DNA of 39,843 bases from Clostridium sp. HBUAS56010 (GCF_007115105.1 NZ_SULJ01000015.1:1-39843), one strand, 5' to 3'. Shown: positions 29,821-39,109, counted from the first letter of the stretch. Notes: generated from the sequence alone by a model not told the origin. Numbers and translations are program-made.

Positions 29821-29953
29821 AGTAACTCCTTCGGGCGTGTCATGTTGTCATACATTATAGTAACATAAAAGATAAAAATTTGGTCTTACGGTTTCCTTTC
29901 TATGCTTTACAAAAAACTGACATGAACCTTAAAAATTGTAAAAAAACAGGAAA

Positions 29954-30004
29954 AAAAAGGAAGTGCGGTCTTTGTAATGCAAAGAATACCGCACTTCCTT
30001 TTTT
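29954..30004 (-). terminator. Terminator of the asnB operon
   Basis: A long stem (AAGGAAGTGCGGT with ACCGCACTTCCTT, plus TTTG/CAAA) is followed on the minus strand by eight T. It begins at the asnB stop codon. Confidence 0.92.
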
Positions 30005-31850
30005 ATTCTACTGAAATATGATACATTTCCATCCAATGATTAACCTGGAGGAGGTAGGCAAGCATCTGGGGCCCCGCCATTAATTGACCATACCATGGTT
30101 TTCCGTAATCAGAAGGACTTTTTAAAAACTGTTCTAATTTAACGGGATCAATAAATTGAAGAACCGGTCCGTTGTTTGCTGCCATTTCCTTTACCCGTGA
30201 GATCAGCAGGGCTTCATAGTTGGTATCATAGGTTTTGGGATAGGGTGATTTTTTCCGGTATAAGACTTCGTATGGGAGAAGTCCCTTTCCTGACTGCCGG
30301 AGCAGGTTTTTTACCACTCCGTCTTTTGTTTTCATATCCCAGGGCACGTTCCAGACGTATTCAATGATCCGGTGATCTGCAAATGGAACCCTGGCTTCCA
30401 GACCGGAATACATGCTGGTGCGGTCCATACGATTTAACAATGTCTGCATAAACCAGCGGAGATTGAGATAAGAGATTTCCCTTCTCCTGGCTTCCGTAGG
30501 ACTGTCTTCTGCCAAAACAGGGGTTTCCGCCAGGGATTTTTCGTAGGTTTCCTTCACATATTCCTCCATCTGAAGGTGGTCAAGAAATTCATCTTTTAGA
30601 AGCACTTTTCTCGGCTCTAAGTCCATGGTCCAGGGAAATGTATGAGCCTTAAAACATTCTTCTTTATGAAACCAGGGATATCCTCCAAAGATTTCATCGG
30701 CACATTCTCCGGTCAGAGTCACTTTGTTGTGCGGTTTGACAAGAGAACAGAAGTGAAGAAGAGAAGAGTCAATATCACCCATGGCAGGCAGATCATGGGC
30801 AGTAACAGAATCATAAAGCCGGTCTGCCTGTGTCACGTTGTCACACTCCAGATAATGATGGTCAGAATCTAAAAATTTCACCATCTGATCTACGAAAGGC
30901 CGGTCCTGAGAGGGCTGAAAAGAACTGGCTTTGAAATATTTGTCGTTATTTACAAAATCAAAAGAGAATGTAGTGAGCTGCTTTCCTTTCTTTTTCAGTT
31001 CTGCAGCACAAACGGCGGATACCAGACTGGAATCCAGACCTCCAGATAAAAATGTACAGATCGGCACATCGGAAATCATCTGCCGCCTGATGGAATCTCT
31101 CACCAGAAAGGAAGTTTTCTCAATGGTTTCTTCGTAACTGTCTTCATGGGGATGGCTTTCCAGTTTCCAGTAGCTTTTTAAATGAAAACTGTCTTTGGAA
31201 CAGAACAGCAGGTGCCCGGGAAGCAGTTCTTTCATTCCTTTTAAGACTCCGCATCCGGGGGTGCGGGCAGGACCGATGGAAAAGATCTGATTGAGCCCGT
31301 TTTTGTCTAAAACCGGAGTAATACCTGGATAAGCAAAGATTCCTTTTAATTCCGAAGCAAAGATGATTTCATCATTCTGGATGGTATAAAAAAGCGGTTT
31401 GACGCCAGACCGGTCCCGGAACAGACATAAACCGTTTCGGACAGGATCTTTAATGGCAAAAGCAAAGATACCATTTAATTTTTTTACAAATTCAGGTCCA
31501 TATTCCATATAACCGGTTAATATCACTTCGGTATCACTGGTTGTGGTAAAGGAGTGTCCCCGGTTTACCAGGTCTTTGCGGAGTTCTTCCGTATTATAAA
31601 TTTCGCCGTTATAAACAATGACAAAGGTTTTTCCAGCTTCGGTTTTTTCCATAGGCTGGCTTCCATTTGCCAGATCAATGATGGACAGGCGGGCATGAGA
31701 CAGCCCCCCATGCTCAAACAGATAAATTCCCGAATCGTCAGGTCCTCTGTGCCTTTGAACGGCTGACATTTTTTCCAGTACAGTTTCATAGTAGGTTTTG
31801 TCTTTCTGGTAGTTTCTGTTTGCGTTGTAAAAACCAGCAATTCCACACAT
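30003..31850 (-). CDS. asnB: Asparagine synthase (glutamine-hydrolysing)
   Basis: This 615-residue cytosolic enzyme amidates aspartate using glutamine and ATP. The N-terminal class II glutaminase begins MCGIAGFYN with Cys2 as nucleophile after Met removal, and shows RHRGPDDSGIYLFEHGGLSHARL and VYNGEIYN. The synthetase domain from about 240 contains the PP-loop FLSGGLDSSLVSAV near 270 and GECADEIFGGYPWFHKEE. AAGGAGG precedes the ATG. It lies 26 bp downstream of the permease gene, so the two form an operon. Longer AsnB-like enzymes of this size also act in cell-wall (diaminopimelate amidation) or antibiotic pathways in Firmicutes, which remains an alternative. Confidence 0.93.
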   Translation of the reverse strand: MCGIAGFYNANRNYQKDKTYYETVLEKMSAVQRHRGPDDSGIYLFEHGGLSHARLSIIDLANGSQPMEKTEAGKTFVIVYNGEIYNTEELRKDLVNRGHSFTTTSDTEVILTGYMEYGPEFVKKLNGIFAFAIKDPVRNGLCLFRDRSGVKPLFYTIQNDEIIFASELKGIFAYPGITPVLDKNGLNQIFSIGPARTPGCGVLKGMKELLPGHLLFCSKDSFHLKSYWKLESHPHEDSYEETIEKTSFLVRDSIRRQMISDVPICTFLSGGLDSSLVSAVCAAELKKKGKQLTTFSFDFVNNDKYFKASSFQPSQDRPFVDQMVKFLDSDHHYLECDNVTQADRLYDSVTAHDLPAMGDIDSSLLHFCSLVKPHNKVTLTGECADEIFGGYPWFHKEECFKAHTFPWTMDLEPRKVLLKDEFLDHLQMEEYVKETYEKSLAETPVLAEDSPTEARRREISYLNLRWFMQTLLNRMDRTSMYSGLEARVPFADHRIIEYVWNVPWDMKTKDGVVKNLLRQSGKGLLPYEVLYRKKSPYPKTYDTNYEALLISRVKEMAANNGPVLQFIDPVKLEQFLKSPSDYGKPWYGQLMAGPQMLAYLLQVNHWMEMYHISVE

Positions 31851-31876
31851 AGCAATTCCTCCTTAGAGCTGGATAG

Positions 31877-33247
31877 TTATAAAAGAAAACAGGCAACCAC
31901 AAAGGTTGCTAGAAAGCCGAGACTGACGGGAAGAAGGTTTTTCCTCGCCAGTTCCAGAGGGTTAACATTGCATATTGCTGCAACGGGAACCAGCCCCCAG
32001 GGTACAATGGTGCCGCCTCCCACAAATATACCGGTAATCTGCCCCAGAGAAGCCAGAACAGGAACCGAGGCACCTACAGCAGTACCAAATGTATTGGCGA
32101 AAGCACCGGTTAAGGGAAGACCGGAAAAACCGGACCCGTCAAGTCCTGTCAGACAGCCGATTGCCATTTGGAGAACAGCAGCCATATATTTGTTGATCGG
32201 AATATTGTGAGCCAGCCAGATTGCCCAGTCATTCATGATTCCTCTTTGAAATGATTCGCCCATGATGGTTGAAATTCCATTTCCGCCTAAAAAGAAAAAT
32301 GCTCCGATAATAATGACGGGAGCAAAAATGCGGATGGCGAAAAGAAAGCCGTCAGTTATATAAAAGGTAATCCGCTCCAGGGAATGAATCCCAAATCCCA
32401 TGACAGCACCGATGCAGGTAAGGAGAATGGCAGTCCCTGAAATAAGGCTGGTGGCTTCCCCTCCTTTAAAATCAAAAACAAGTAAAAGCACAACATCAAT
32501 GAGAAAGAAAAGAGGAGTTAAGATTGCCATGGTAAGGGAAAAGAATGGAACCGGTTCCTTGTCGGGCTTCTCCTGAATGGACACATTTGCACAGCAGGCT
32601 GTAATATTCTTTCTGTTTAAGAGATATGCAGAAAGAACGCTGACAATTCCCATTACCAGAAACAAGGGCATTCCTTCTGTCAGGATATCTGAGGTTTCAA
32701 TAGAAGCGGCTCCTGCTGAAATGGCTGGTGCTCCCTGAATAATAAAGTCCGAGCTTAATGCAATTCCGTGTCCGAATAAATTCATGGCAATTGCTGCCAT
32801 CAAGGGATCTAATCCTGCCTTTAATGCAAAGGGAAAGATAATGGCACCCACTAAAGCAACCGCCGGAGAAGGCCATAAAAACAGGGAAAACACCAGCATG
32901 GTAAATCCAAGAATCCACCAGGTAAGCGAGGGGGATTTCATGATTTTCGCCATTGGTGTCATAAGCAGATAGTCACTGCCAAGGTCTTTTAAGCACCTGG
33001 AAAGGGAGATAATCAGAGCAATTGTCGCAATAATTTCCATAAATTCCTTTGAGGCATATAAGATGGCATTGAAAACGGTCATGATACCTCCGGTTACAGA
33101 CCCCAGCCCAATAACGCCTGTAAAGAAAAGAAAGCCGATGCAGACGAGAAGTGTGTCTTTCCTTAAAATCATAACGGTGAGGATTGAAATAACGCCAATA
33201 AGATAGAGATAATGTATGGGGGTTAGAACCAGATCAGGATCAAACAT
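31877..33247 (-). CDS. Ion-transporter-superfamily permease
   Basis: Starting at the ATG at 33247, 8 bp after AGGAG, this has 456 residues and about 11-12 membrane helices. The pattern of two inverted halves with GIALSSDFIIQGAPA in the middle and GGGTIVPWGLVPVAAICNVN near the end is that of the IT superfamily (GntP/CitM/DcuC/NhaC relatives), secondary transporters for organic anions or Na+/H+ exchange. I cannot name the substrate. The operon with asnB would suit uptake of an amino acid or dicarboxylate such as aspartate; that is inference. It diverges from the sugar operon. Confidence 0.75.
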   Translation of the reverse strand: MFDPDLVLTPIHYLYLIGVISILTVMILRKDTLLVCIGFLFFTGVIGLGSVTGGIMTVFNAILYASKEFMEIIATIALIISLSRCLKDLGSDYLLMTPMAKIMKSPSLTWWILGFTMLVFSLFLWPSPAVALVGAIIFPFALKAGLDPLMAAIAMNLFGHGIALSSDFIIQGAPAISAGAASIETSDILTEGMPLFLVMGIVSVLSAYLLNRKNITACCANVSIQEKPDKEPVPFFSLTMAILTPLFFLIDVVLLLVFDFKGGEATSLISGTAILLTCIGAVMGFGIHSLERITFYITDGFLFAIRIFAPVIIIGAFFFLGGNGISTIMGESFQRGIMNDWAIWLAHNIPINKYMAAVLQMAIGCLTGLDGSGFSGLPLTGAFANTFGTAVGASVPVLASLGQITGIFVGGGTIVPWGLVPVAAICNVNPLELARKNLLPVSLGFLATFVVACFLL

Positions 33248-33459
33248 AGGGAACACTCCTGTGAAAATGATATAATCTATTCTATGTTGAAAATTTATGA
33301 CGGTACATAAATCCTTTCGTTGTTTTCGTAATTAAAGCTTCTGCTTTCAAAAAACAAGAAAAGTGCAAGAAAGTGCTATTACTTGGACAAATAAAAGCAC
33401 GCTTTTTTTCTCCAATTATATTATAATCAGATCAAGAGTATTTAGGAGGAGGTAACAGG

Positions 33460-34983
33460 ATGAATTATCTGATCGGGATTGATGTAGGAACATCAGCCAC
33501 AAAGACAGTTCTGTTTGAAGAAAGCGGAAGGGCAGTTGCTTCTGCATCACAAGAGTATCCCCTTTATCAGCCAAAGAACGGCTGGGCAGAACAGAAACCT
33601 GAGGACTGGAGAGATGCCGTGCTGCATACGCTTTCCCAGGTTGTGAAAGAGTCAGGGGTGTTAAAGGAAGATATAAAAGGAATCGGTATTTCAGGTCAGA
33701 TGCACGGTCTTGTTATGTTAGATGAGGCCAATGAAGTACTCCGCCCCTCAATTATCTGGTGTGACCAGAGAACTGGTGCGGAAGTCGAAGATATGTTAAA
33801 GATTATGCCAAGAGAAGACTGGATTGCAGTCACGGCCAATCCACCGCTTACCGGCTGGACAGCAGCTAAGATTTTATGGGTTAAGAAAAATGAGCCGGAA
33901 CTTTACAACCGGTGCCGCCATATTCTTCTGCCAAAAGATTATATCCGTCTGATTCTCACTGGAGATTACGCAACGGAAGTATCGGATGCCAGCGGAATGC
34001 AGCTTCTGGATGTGACAAACAGATGCTGGTCTGAGAAGGTTTTAGAGAAACTGGATATTGACCGGGAACTGTTGGGGAAGGTATATGAATCCTGTGAGAT
34101 TACCGGAACTCTTCTTCCCGAGGTTGCAGAAAGGACAGGGCTTTCAGAAGCGACAAAGGTGGCTGGTGGTGCCGGTGATAATGCAGCGGCAGCCGTAGGA
34201 ACGGGAGTTGTGCGGGATGGAACCGCATTTACAACCATAGGAACTTCTGGTGTTGTATTTGCCCACAGCAGCCAGGTTACCATAGATCCGGAAGGAAGAG
34301 TCCATACCTGCTGCTGTGCGGTTCCAGGTGCATGGCATGTGATGGGAGTGACCCAGGGAGCCGGATTGTCTCTCAAGTGGTTTAAAGATAATTTCTGCCA
34401 GGATTACATCGAAGAGGCACAAAAGCAGGGAGTCGACGTATATGATCTGATTAACCGGGATGTGAAGGAGATCGCTCCTGGAAGTGACAAGTTACTCTAT
34501 CTGCCTTACCTTATGGGAGAGCGGACCCCTCATCTGGACCCGGACTGCAGAGGTGTGTTCTTGGGACTTTCTGCCATTCATACAAAGGCTCACATGCTTC
34601 GTGCCGTAATGGAAGGGGTTTCTTATTCCCTGAGTGACTGCAATGACATTCTAAAAGAGATGGGCATTGAGGTTGACGAGATGATGGCATGCGGCGGGGG
34701 CGGTAAAAGTCCTGTATGGAGACAGATGCTTGCAGATATGTATGACTGCCAGGTAAAGACCATTGAACAGACAGAAGGACCGGCTCTTGGAGTGGCAATT
34801 CTTGCGGGAGTTGGCTGCGGCATTTATGACAGTGTGGAAGCAGCCTGTGATACTATGATATCAGAAGATAAGGTTACAGGACCACAATCCCAGCAGGCAG
34901 AGCTTTACAGGAAGTATCATTCTCTATATAAGAAGTTATATAGAGATTTAAAAGACAGCTTTAAACAACTGGCAGCTTTATAA
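33460..34983 (+). CDS. xylB: Xylulokinase family sugar kinase
   Basis: This 507-residue FGGY kinase phosphorylates a ketose, in the best-known case D-xylulose to D-xylulose 5-phosphate. Two actin-like domains are visible: the phosphate loop IGIDVGTSATKTVLF at the start, ISGQMHGLVMLD near 80, WCDQRTGAEV near 107, the catalytic Asp240 in GGAGDNAAAAVGTG, and the C-terminal adenine-binding segment ACGGGGKSPVWRQMLADMY. Length and motifs match XylB. AGGAGG precedes the ATG. It heads an operon with a small transaldolase, a DUF4867 protein and an L-fucose isomerase family enzyme. The partner isomerase is not XylA, so the true substrate may be another ketose. Confidence 0.87.
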   Translation: MNYLIGIDVGTSATKTVLFEESGRAVASASQEYPLYQPKNGWAEQKPEDWRDAVLHTLSQVVKESGVLKEDIKGIGISGQMHGLVMLDEANEVLRPSIIWCDQRTGAEVEDMLKIMPREDWIAVTANPPLTGWTAAKILWVKKNEPELYNRCRHILLPKDYIRLILTGDYATEVSDASGMQLLDVTNRCWSEKVLEKLDIDRELLGKVYESCEITGTLLPEVAERTGLSEATKVAGGAGDNAAAAVGTGVVRDGTAFTTIGTSGVVFAHSSQVTIDPEGRVHTCCCAVPGAWHVMGVTQGAGLSLKWFKDNFCQDYIEEAQKQGVDVYDLINRDVKEIAPGSDKLLYLPYLMGERTPHLDPDCRGVFLGLSAIHTKAHMLRAVMEGVSYSLSDCNDILKEMGIEVDEMMACGGGGKSPVWRQMLADMYDCQVKTIEQTEGPALGVAILAGVGCGIYDSVEAACDTMISEDKVTGPQSQQAELYRKYHSLYKKLYRDLKDSFKQLAAL

Positions 34984-35018
34984 TAAATCATGAAATGAAA
35001 TAACAGGAGGATAAGAAT

Positions 35019-35672
35019 ATGCGTTTTTTTATTGACACAGCGAATGTAGAAGAGATTAAGATGGCTAACGAGATGGGAATTATATGCGGAGTTACAACAA
35101 ACCCATCTTTAATCGCCAAAGAAGGAAGAGATTTTGTTCAGGTTATTGGTGAGATTGCCTCTATCGTGGATGGTCCTATCAGCGGAGAGGTAAAAGCCAC
35201 TACAACAGATGCGAAAGACATGATTGCAGAAGGACGTGAAATCGCAGCAATCCATCCCAACATGGTCGTTAAGATTCCGATGACCACAGAGGGATTAAAA
35301 GCGGTAAAGGTCTTAAATTCAGAAGGCATTAAGACCAATGTGACCCTGGTATTTTCCGCAGCACAGGCTCTTCTTGCAGCAAGAGCAGGCGCTTCCTATG
35401 TATCTCCTTTCCTCGGCCGTTTAGATGATATCTCCATGCCTGGAATTGATTTAATCAATGATATTATGGAGATTTTCCAGATTCACGGAATTGAGACAGA
35501 GATTATCGCTGCAAGTGTGAGAAACCCGATCCATGTGATTGATTGTGCAAAGGCGGGAGCAGATATTGCTACGGTTCCTTACAAAGTGCTGGAGCAGATG
35601 ACAAAACATCCTCTTACAGATCAGGGAATTGAGAAATTCAAAAAAGATTATCTGGCTGTATTCGGAGAATAA
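35019..35672 (+). CDS. fsa: Small transaldolase / fructose-6-phosphate aldolase
   Basis: This 217-residue class I aldolase of the TalC/FSA type cleaves or transfers a dihydroxyacetone unit through a Schiff base with Lys85 ([16 protein letters not shown]). Other family marks are [55 protein letters not shown] and the closing [22 protein letters not shown] and short transaldolases cannot be separated by sequence at this level. It lies 35 bp after the kinase with a good ribosome site (AGGAGG), in one operon. Confidence 0.92.
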   Translation: MRFFIDTANVEEIKMANEMGIICGVTTNPSLIAKEGRDFVQVIGEIASIVDGPISGEVKATTTDAKDMIAEGREIAAIHPNMVVKIPMTTEGLKAVKVLNSEGIKTNVTLVFSAAQALLAARAGASYVSPFLGRLDDISMPGIDLINDIMEIFQIHGIETEIIAASVRNPIHVIDCAKAGADIATVPYKVLEQMTKHPLTDQGIEKFKKDYLAVFGE

Positions 35673-35691
35673 AAAAAGAGAGGTGAAGATT

Positions 35692-36318
35692 ATGGGGTTA
35701 GCAGTGAAACCTGTGACTGATCCGGCTTTTTCCGTTTACGGGAGAATCGTGACAGGTTATGAAACAGGGGAGATATTAAAAGCCATGGAAAGTACTCCTC
35801 TTCCTGACGATGTAACTTACGTTGCGTCTGTACAGGAACTGGAACAACTGGATATTTCAAAAGAAGTGGCAAAGAGACTGTATGGGCAGATGCCTGTTCA
35901 GGTTGGTTATTGCAATGGACATAATAAGAAATTAAATGCTGTGGAATATCACAGAGATTCCGAGATCAATATTGCGGTAACGGATCTGGTTCTAATTGTT
36001 GGAAGGCAGCAGGATATTACTTCAGATTACACTTATGATTCCGGATTAATGGAAGCATTTCTTGTACCGGCAGGTACGGTTATTGAAGTATATGCCACAA
36101 CCCTTCATTATGCACCATGCCATGTTGTGGAAGGCGGTTTCCGCTGTGTGGTAATTCTGCCGAAGGGAACCAATCTGGATCTGGAACCTTCTGGAGAACC
36201 GGTTTGCAAAGAGGACCGTCTCTTATTTGCAAGAAATAAGTGGCTTATTGGTCATGAAGAGGGCGGCCTTTCCAAAGATGCTTATATTGGAATTACAGGA
36301 GAGAATGTCTCCATATAA
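35692..36318 (+). CDS. DUF4867 family protein
   Basis: The start is ATG 35692, with GAGAGGTG upstream, 19 bp after the transaldolase stop; this gives 208 residues. I recognise the DUF4867 family (MGLAVKPVTDPAFSVYGRIV, VPAGTVIEVYATTLHYAPCH, GGFRCVVILPKGTN). The run of beta strands with Glu and His in V-I-E-V-Y-x-T-T-L-H-Y suggests a cupin-like barrel with metal ligands, by inference. It is found here between a transaldolase and a sugar isomerase, so a role as sugar epimerase, mutarotase or isomerase partner is reasonable but unproven. There is no signal peptide. Confidence 0.8.
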   Translation: MGLAVKPVTDPAFSVYGRIVTGYETGEILKAMESTPLPDDVTYVASVQELEQLDISKEVAKRLYGQMPVQVGYCNGHNKKLNAVEYHRDSEINIAVTDLVLIVGRQQDITSDYTYDSGLMEAFLVPAGTVIEVYATTLHYAPCHVVEGGFRCVVILPKGTNLDLEPSGEPVCKEDRLLFARNKWLIGHEEGGLSKDAYIGITGENVSI

Positions 36319-36386
36319 AAATAACTAAAAAACAACAGGCATACCCGTTGACGGAATGCTTATATTATAACAGGAGGAGTCACACA

Positions 36387-37865
36387 ATGAATAATATCCC
36401 AGAGTTAAAAGTAGGAATTGTAGCGGTCAGCAGAGACTGTTTCCCAGAGGAACTGTCTGTAAACAGAAGAAAGGCTTTGATTGAAGCTTACAAAGCAAAA
36501 TACGACGAGAAGAACATCTACGAATGTCCCATCTGTATTGTAGAGAGTGAGATCCATATGGTTCAGGCCCTTGAGGATGTAAAAGCGGCTGGCTGTAATG
36601 CCCTTGTGGTATATCTTGGTAATTTTGGTCCTGAGATTTCAGAGACTTTATTGGCAAAACACTTTGATGGTCCTTCCATGTTCATCGCTGCATCAGAAGA
36701 GAGCGGAGATGATCTGATTCAGGGACGTGGAGATGCTTACTGCGGTATGTTAAATGCCAGCTACAATTTAAAACTGAGAAACATCAAAGCATACATACCG
36801 GAATATCCGGTAGGAACTGCTGCAGAATGTGCGGACATGATTGAAGAGTTCCTTCCAATTGCCAGATCTTTGGTGGGACTTTCAAGTCTTAAGATTATCA
36901 GTTTTGGTCCACGCCCATTAAACTTCTTAGCATGCAATGCTCCCATTAAGCAGCTTTATAACCTGGGAGTTGAGATTGAAGAGAATTCAGAGCTGGATTT
37001 ATTTGAAGCATTTAACAAACATGCAGATGATCCAAGAATTCCTGATGTTGTAAAAGACATGGAAAATGAACTGGGAGAAGGCAATCAGAAACCTGAGGTT
37101 CTTCCGAAACTTGCCCAGTATGAGTTAACTCTGTTAGACTGGGTGGAGGAGCACCGCGGTTACCGCAAGTATGTGGCAATTGCCGGAAAGTGCTGGCCTG
37201 CATTCCAGACCCAGTTCGGTTTTGTTCCTTGCTATGTAAACAGCCGTTTGACAGGTATGGGAATTCCAGTATCCTGTGAAGTGGATATCTATGGAGCACT
37301 TAGTGAATTCATCGGTACCTGCGTGAGCCTTGATGCCGTAACACTTCTTGATATTAACAACACAGTACCTGCTGATATGTTTGAAGAGGATATTAAGGGC
37401 AAACACAATTATACCCATCAGGACACTTTTATGGGATTCCATTGTGGAAATACCTGCTCAAAGAAGCTGTCTGCCTGCTCTATGAAATATCAGATGATCA
37501 TGGCAAGAAACCTTCCGGAAGAGGTAACTCAGGGCACTTTAGAGGGAGATATTGCACCTGGAGACATTACCTTCTACCGCTTACAGAGCACCGCAGATAA
37601 TATTCTCGGTGCCTATGTTGCCCAGGGGGAAGTGCTTCCCGTAGCAACCCGTTCCTTTGGTTCCATTGGTGTATTTGCAATACCGGAGATGGGAAGATTC
37701 TATCGCCATGTTCTCATTGAAAAGAACTTCCCTCACCATGGAGCAGTAGCATTTGGTCACTATGGAAAAGCCATTTTTGAAGTGTTTAAATTCCTTGGAG
37801 TAGAAGAAATTGGATTTAATCAGCCAAAGGGAATGCTTTATAAGACAGAGAATCCATTTGGATAA
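36387..37865 (+). CDS. L-fucose/L-arabinose isomerase family protein
   Basis: The start is ATG 36387 with AGGAGG 9 bp upstream, giving 492 residues. The family interconverts aldoses and ketoses with Mn2+. Ligand-like residues are visible: Glu in SCEVDIYGAL near 296, Asp in VTLLDINNTV near 320 and His in AFGHYGKAIFEVF near 457. It is shorter than E. coli FucI (about 590) and resembles uncharacterised FucI-like proteins of Firmicutes. Within the operon it would make the ketose that the XylB-type kinase phosphorylates or the transaldolase splits. The aldose is unknown: L-fucose, D-arabinose and sulfoquinovose are candidates. It ends before a terminator. Confidence 0.87.
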   Translation: MNNIPELKVGIVAVSRDCFPEELSVNRRKALIEAYKAKYDEKNIYECPICIVESEIHMVQALEDVKAAGCNALVVYLGNFGPEISETLLAKHFDGPSMFIAASEESGDDLIQGRGDAYCGMLNASYNLKLRNIKAYIPEYPVGTAAECADMIEEFLPIARSLVGLSSLKIISFGPRPLNFLACNAPIKQLYNLGVEIEENSELDLFEAFNKHADDPRIPDVVKDMENELGEGNQKPEVLPKLAQYELTLLDWVEEHRGYRKYVAIAGKCWPAFQTQFGFVPCYVNSRLTGMGIPVSCEVDIYGALSEFIGTCVSLDAVTLLDINNTVPADMFEEDIKGKHNYTHQDTFMGFHCGNTCSKKLSACSMKYQMIMARNLPEEVTQGTLEGDIAPGDITFYRLQSTADNILGAYVAQGEVLPVATRSFGSIGVFAIPEMGRFYRHVLIEKNFPHHGAVAFGHYGKAIFEVFKFLGVEEIGFNQPKGMLYKTENPFG

Positions 37866-37893
37866 ATAATATTGGTATGAATATATAGAAAAG

Positions 37894-37922
37894 AAGGAGT
37901 CTGAGAAGATTCCTTTTTTTTT
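37894..37922 (+). terminator. Terminator of the sugar operon
   Basis: AAGGAGTC pairs with GATTCCTT (one G-T) around TGAGAA, followed by eight T, 29 bp after the isomerase stop. Confidence 0.88.
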
Positions 37923-38037
37923 GGATTGACGGTTCCAACCAAGACCTAACCTGTTTTCCGTGCATTCCGAGTAAGACCCAGTTCCTGGGGCAATTTTGGA
38001 TAGCCAGACATATATTTCAAATAAAAGATGCGAAAGC

Positions 38038-38103
38038 AAGGGTCCTGTAAATTACTCCCTTTCTTAAGAATGTACAGGGAGAAGTTTACTTTACAGACCC
38101 CTT
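38038..38103. repeat. Long imperfect hairpin (66 bp)
   Basis: AAGGGTCCTGTAAA pairs with TTTACAGACCCCTT (small bulge), and inside it CTCCCT pairs with AGGGAG. There is no coding frame or T run, so it looks more like a small mobile palindrome or a structured RNA than a terminator. Confidence 0.55.
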
Positions 38104-38320
38104 AAACAATACAGGATAACTAATATTAATAGGGGGGGGAAGGATATTATAAAAAATATCTCCTTTAGTATATTACATTTCTGTTGTATCAATCAAGCAA
38201 CATTATTATAAAAAAGTAAAAATAAAACTCATTATAAATAAGACCAGATAACGTTAAAAAAATATGGTATAATTTTCCATATGTATTAGAGGCCTATCTG
38301 ACAAAGTTAGGGGAGGTTGT
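38104..38320. other. AT-rich gap without intact genes
   Basis: It holds a G tract near 38132, a short dyad (AAGGATATT with AATATCTCCTT, 38140-38165) and a TATAAT near 38267 with no convincing -35. The ribosome-site-like GGGGAGG at 38310-38316 belongs to the broken frame that follows. Confidence 0.35.
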
Positions 38321-38486
38321 ATGAATAGAAATTGCTATGTGTGATGATTGCTTAAGGGATATGAGAAATTCGTTTCAAGATCTCTCTTTCACATATGTAG
38401 AAGCCGCAAAGGCTGTAAGTGCGCTGGAAGATGGAAGCAACAATACGAACGAAGAAGCCATAGATTTGATTAGATTATCAAAATGA
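38321..38486 (+). pseudogene. Frameshifted response-regulator fragment
   Basis: A GGGGAGG ribosome site leads to ATG 38321, whose frame stops after seven codons. One base along, the frame reads IEIAMCDDCLRDMRNSFQ, the start of a LytTR/AgrA-type receiver domain (compare IAICDD of the intact regulator at 28917). It continues for about 35 residues of unrelated sequence to a stop at 38486. Most of the receiver and the whole DNA-binding domain are missing. I read this as a decayed regulator gene with a frameshift and an internal deletion. A 49-residue peptide from ATG 38337 is possible but has no ribosome site. Confidence 0.6.
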
Positions 38487-38498
38487 TTAAGGAGAAAT

Positions 38499-38897
38499 AT
38501 GATTTTACAAATATCAAAAAAAGATCAATTAAGAATTAAGTATGCAATTGCATTTTTTCTACTATTATTTCTGGAAGTACTGATTGCGTTATATGTACAT
38601 GATAATTTTGTGCGACCATATGTAGGTGATATTCTTGTTGTAATTGTGTTGTATTGCTTTGTAAGAATATTTATACCTCGTAGATACAAATTATTACCTC
38701 TATATTTATTTATATTTGCGGCAGGGATAGAAATTCTTCAATATTTTAGATTAGTACACATACTTGGATTAGAAAATAATACATTTCTGCGAATACTGAT
38801 TGGTTCGGTATTTGATATAAAGGATATTGGTTGTTATGGAGTTGGGTGTTTTTGGTTAGGCATATTCGAATTAATAAAGAATAAAACAAAATATTAA
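38499..38897 (+). CDS. DUF2809 family membrane protein
   Basis: This 132-residue protein has four membrane helices (about 14-32, 40-58, 66-84 and 108-126) and matches the DUF2809 pattern: FFLLLFLEVLIALYVHDNFV, RPYVGDILVVIVLYCFVRIF, AAGIEILQYFRLVHILGLE and IGSVFDIKDIGCYGVG. The function is unknown; the fold is distantly VanZ-like. AAGGAG precedes the ATG. It starts 12 bp after the broken regulator fragment. Base composition is lower in GC than the sugar operon, suggesting acquired DNA. Confidence 0.82.
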   Translation: MILQISKKDQLRIKYAIAFFLLLFLEVLIALYVHDNFVRPYVGDILVVIVLYCFVRIFIPRRYKLLPLYLFIFAAGIEILQYFRLVHILGLENNTFLRILIGSVFDIKDIGCYGVGCFWLGIFELIKNKTKY

Positions 38898-39109
38898 AGG
38901 TTTTTATAAGCTACGAAACGATATGTAAGAAAATAATGAGGGGTGGCAATATATGAAAATAGGGAACGATGATTTGAACGATATTTATTCAAAAACAATA
39001 TAAATACATAGAGGAATGTGAAAAGTTACGGATTGGTTAAGTAAACAAAAACAATATTTTTTAATGAATATAAAAAACCTTTTCTTAACTTCATTTAGAA
39101 CTTTTAGGT
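38898..39109. other. AT-rich gap
   Basis: I find no supported gene. A 16-codon frame (MKIGNDDLNDIYSKTI, 38953-39003) has a GGGGTGG site upstream and may be the start of a lost gene. Confidence 0.35.

Noticed and set aside
37581-38039. 152-codon minus-strand frame overlapping the isomerase 3' end
   Set aside because: It runs antisense into the conserved isomerase gene and through its terminator, with unlikely composition.
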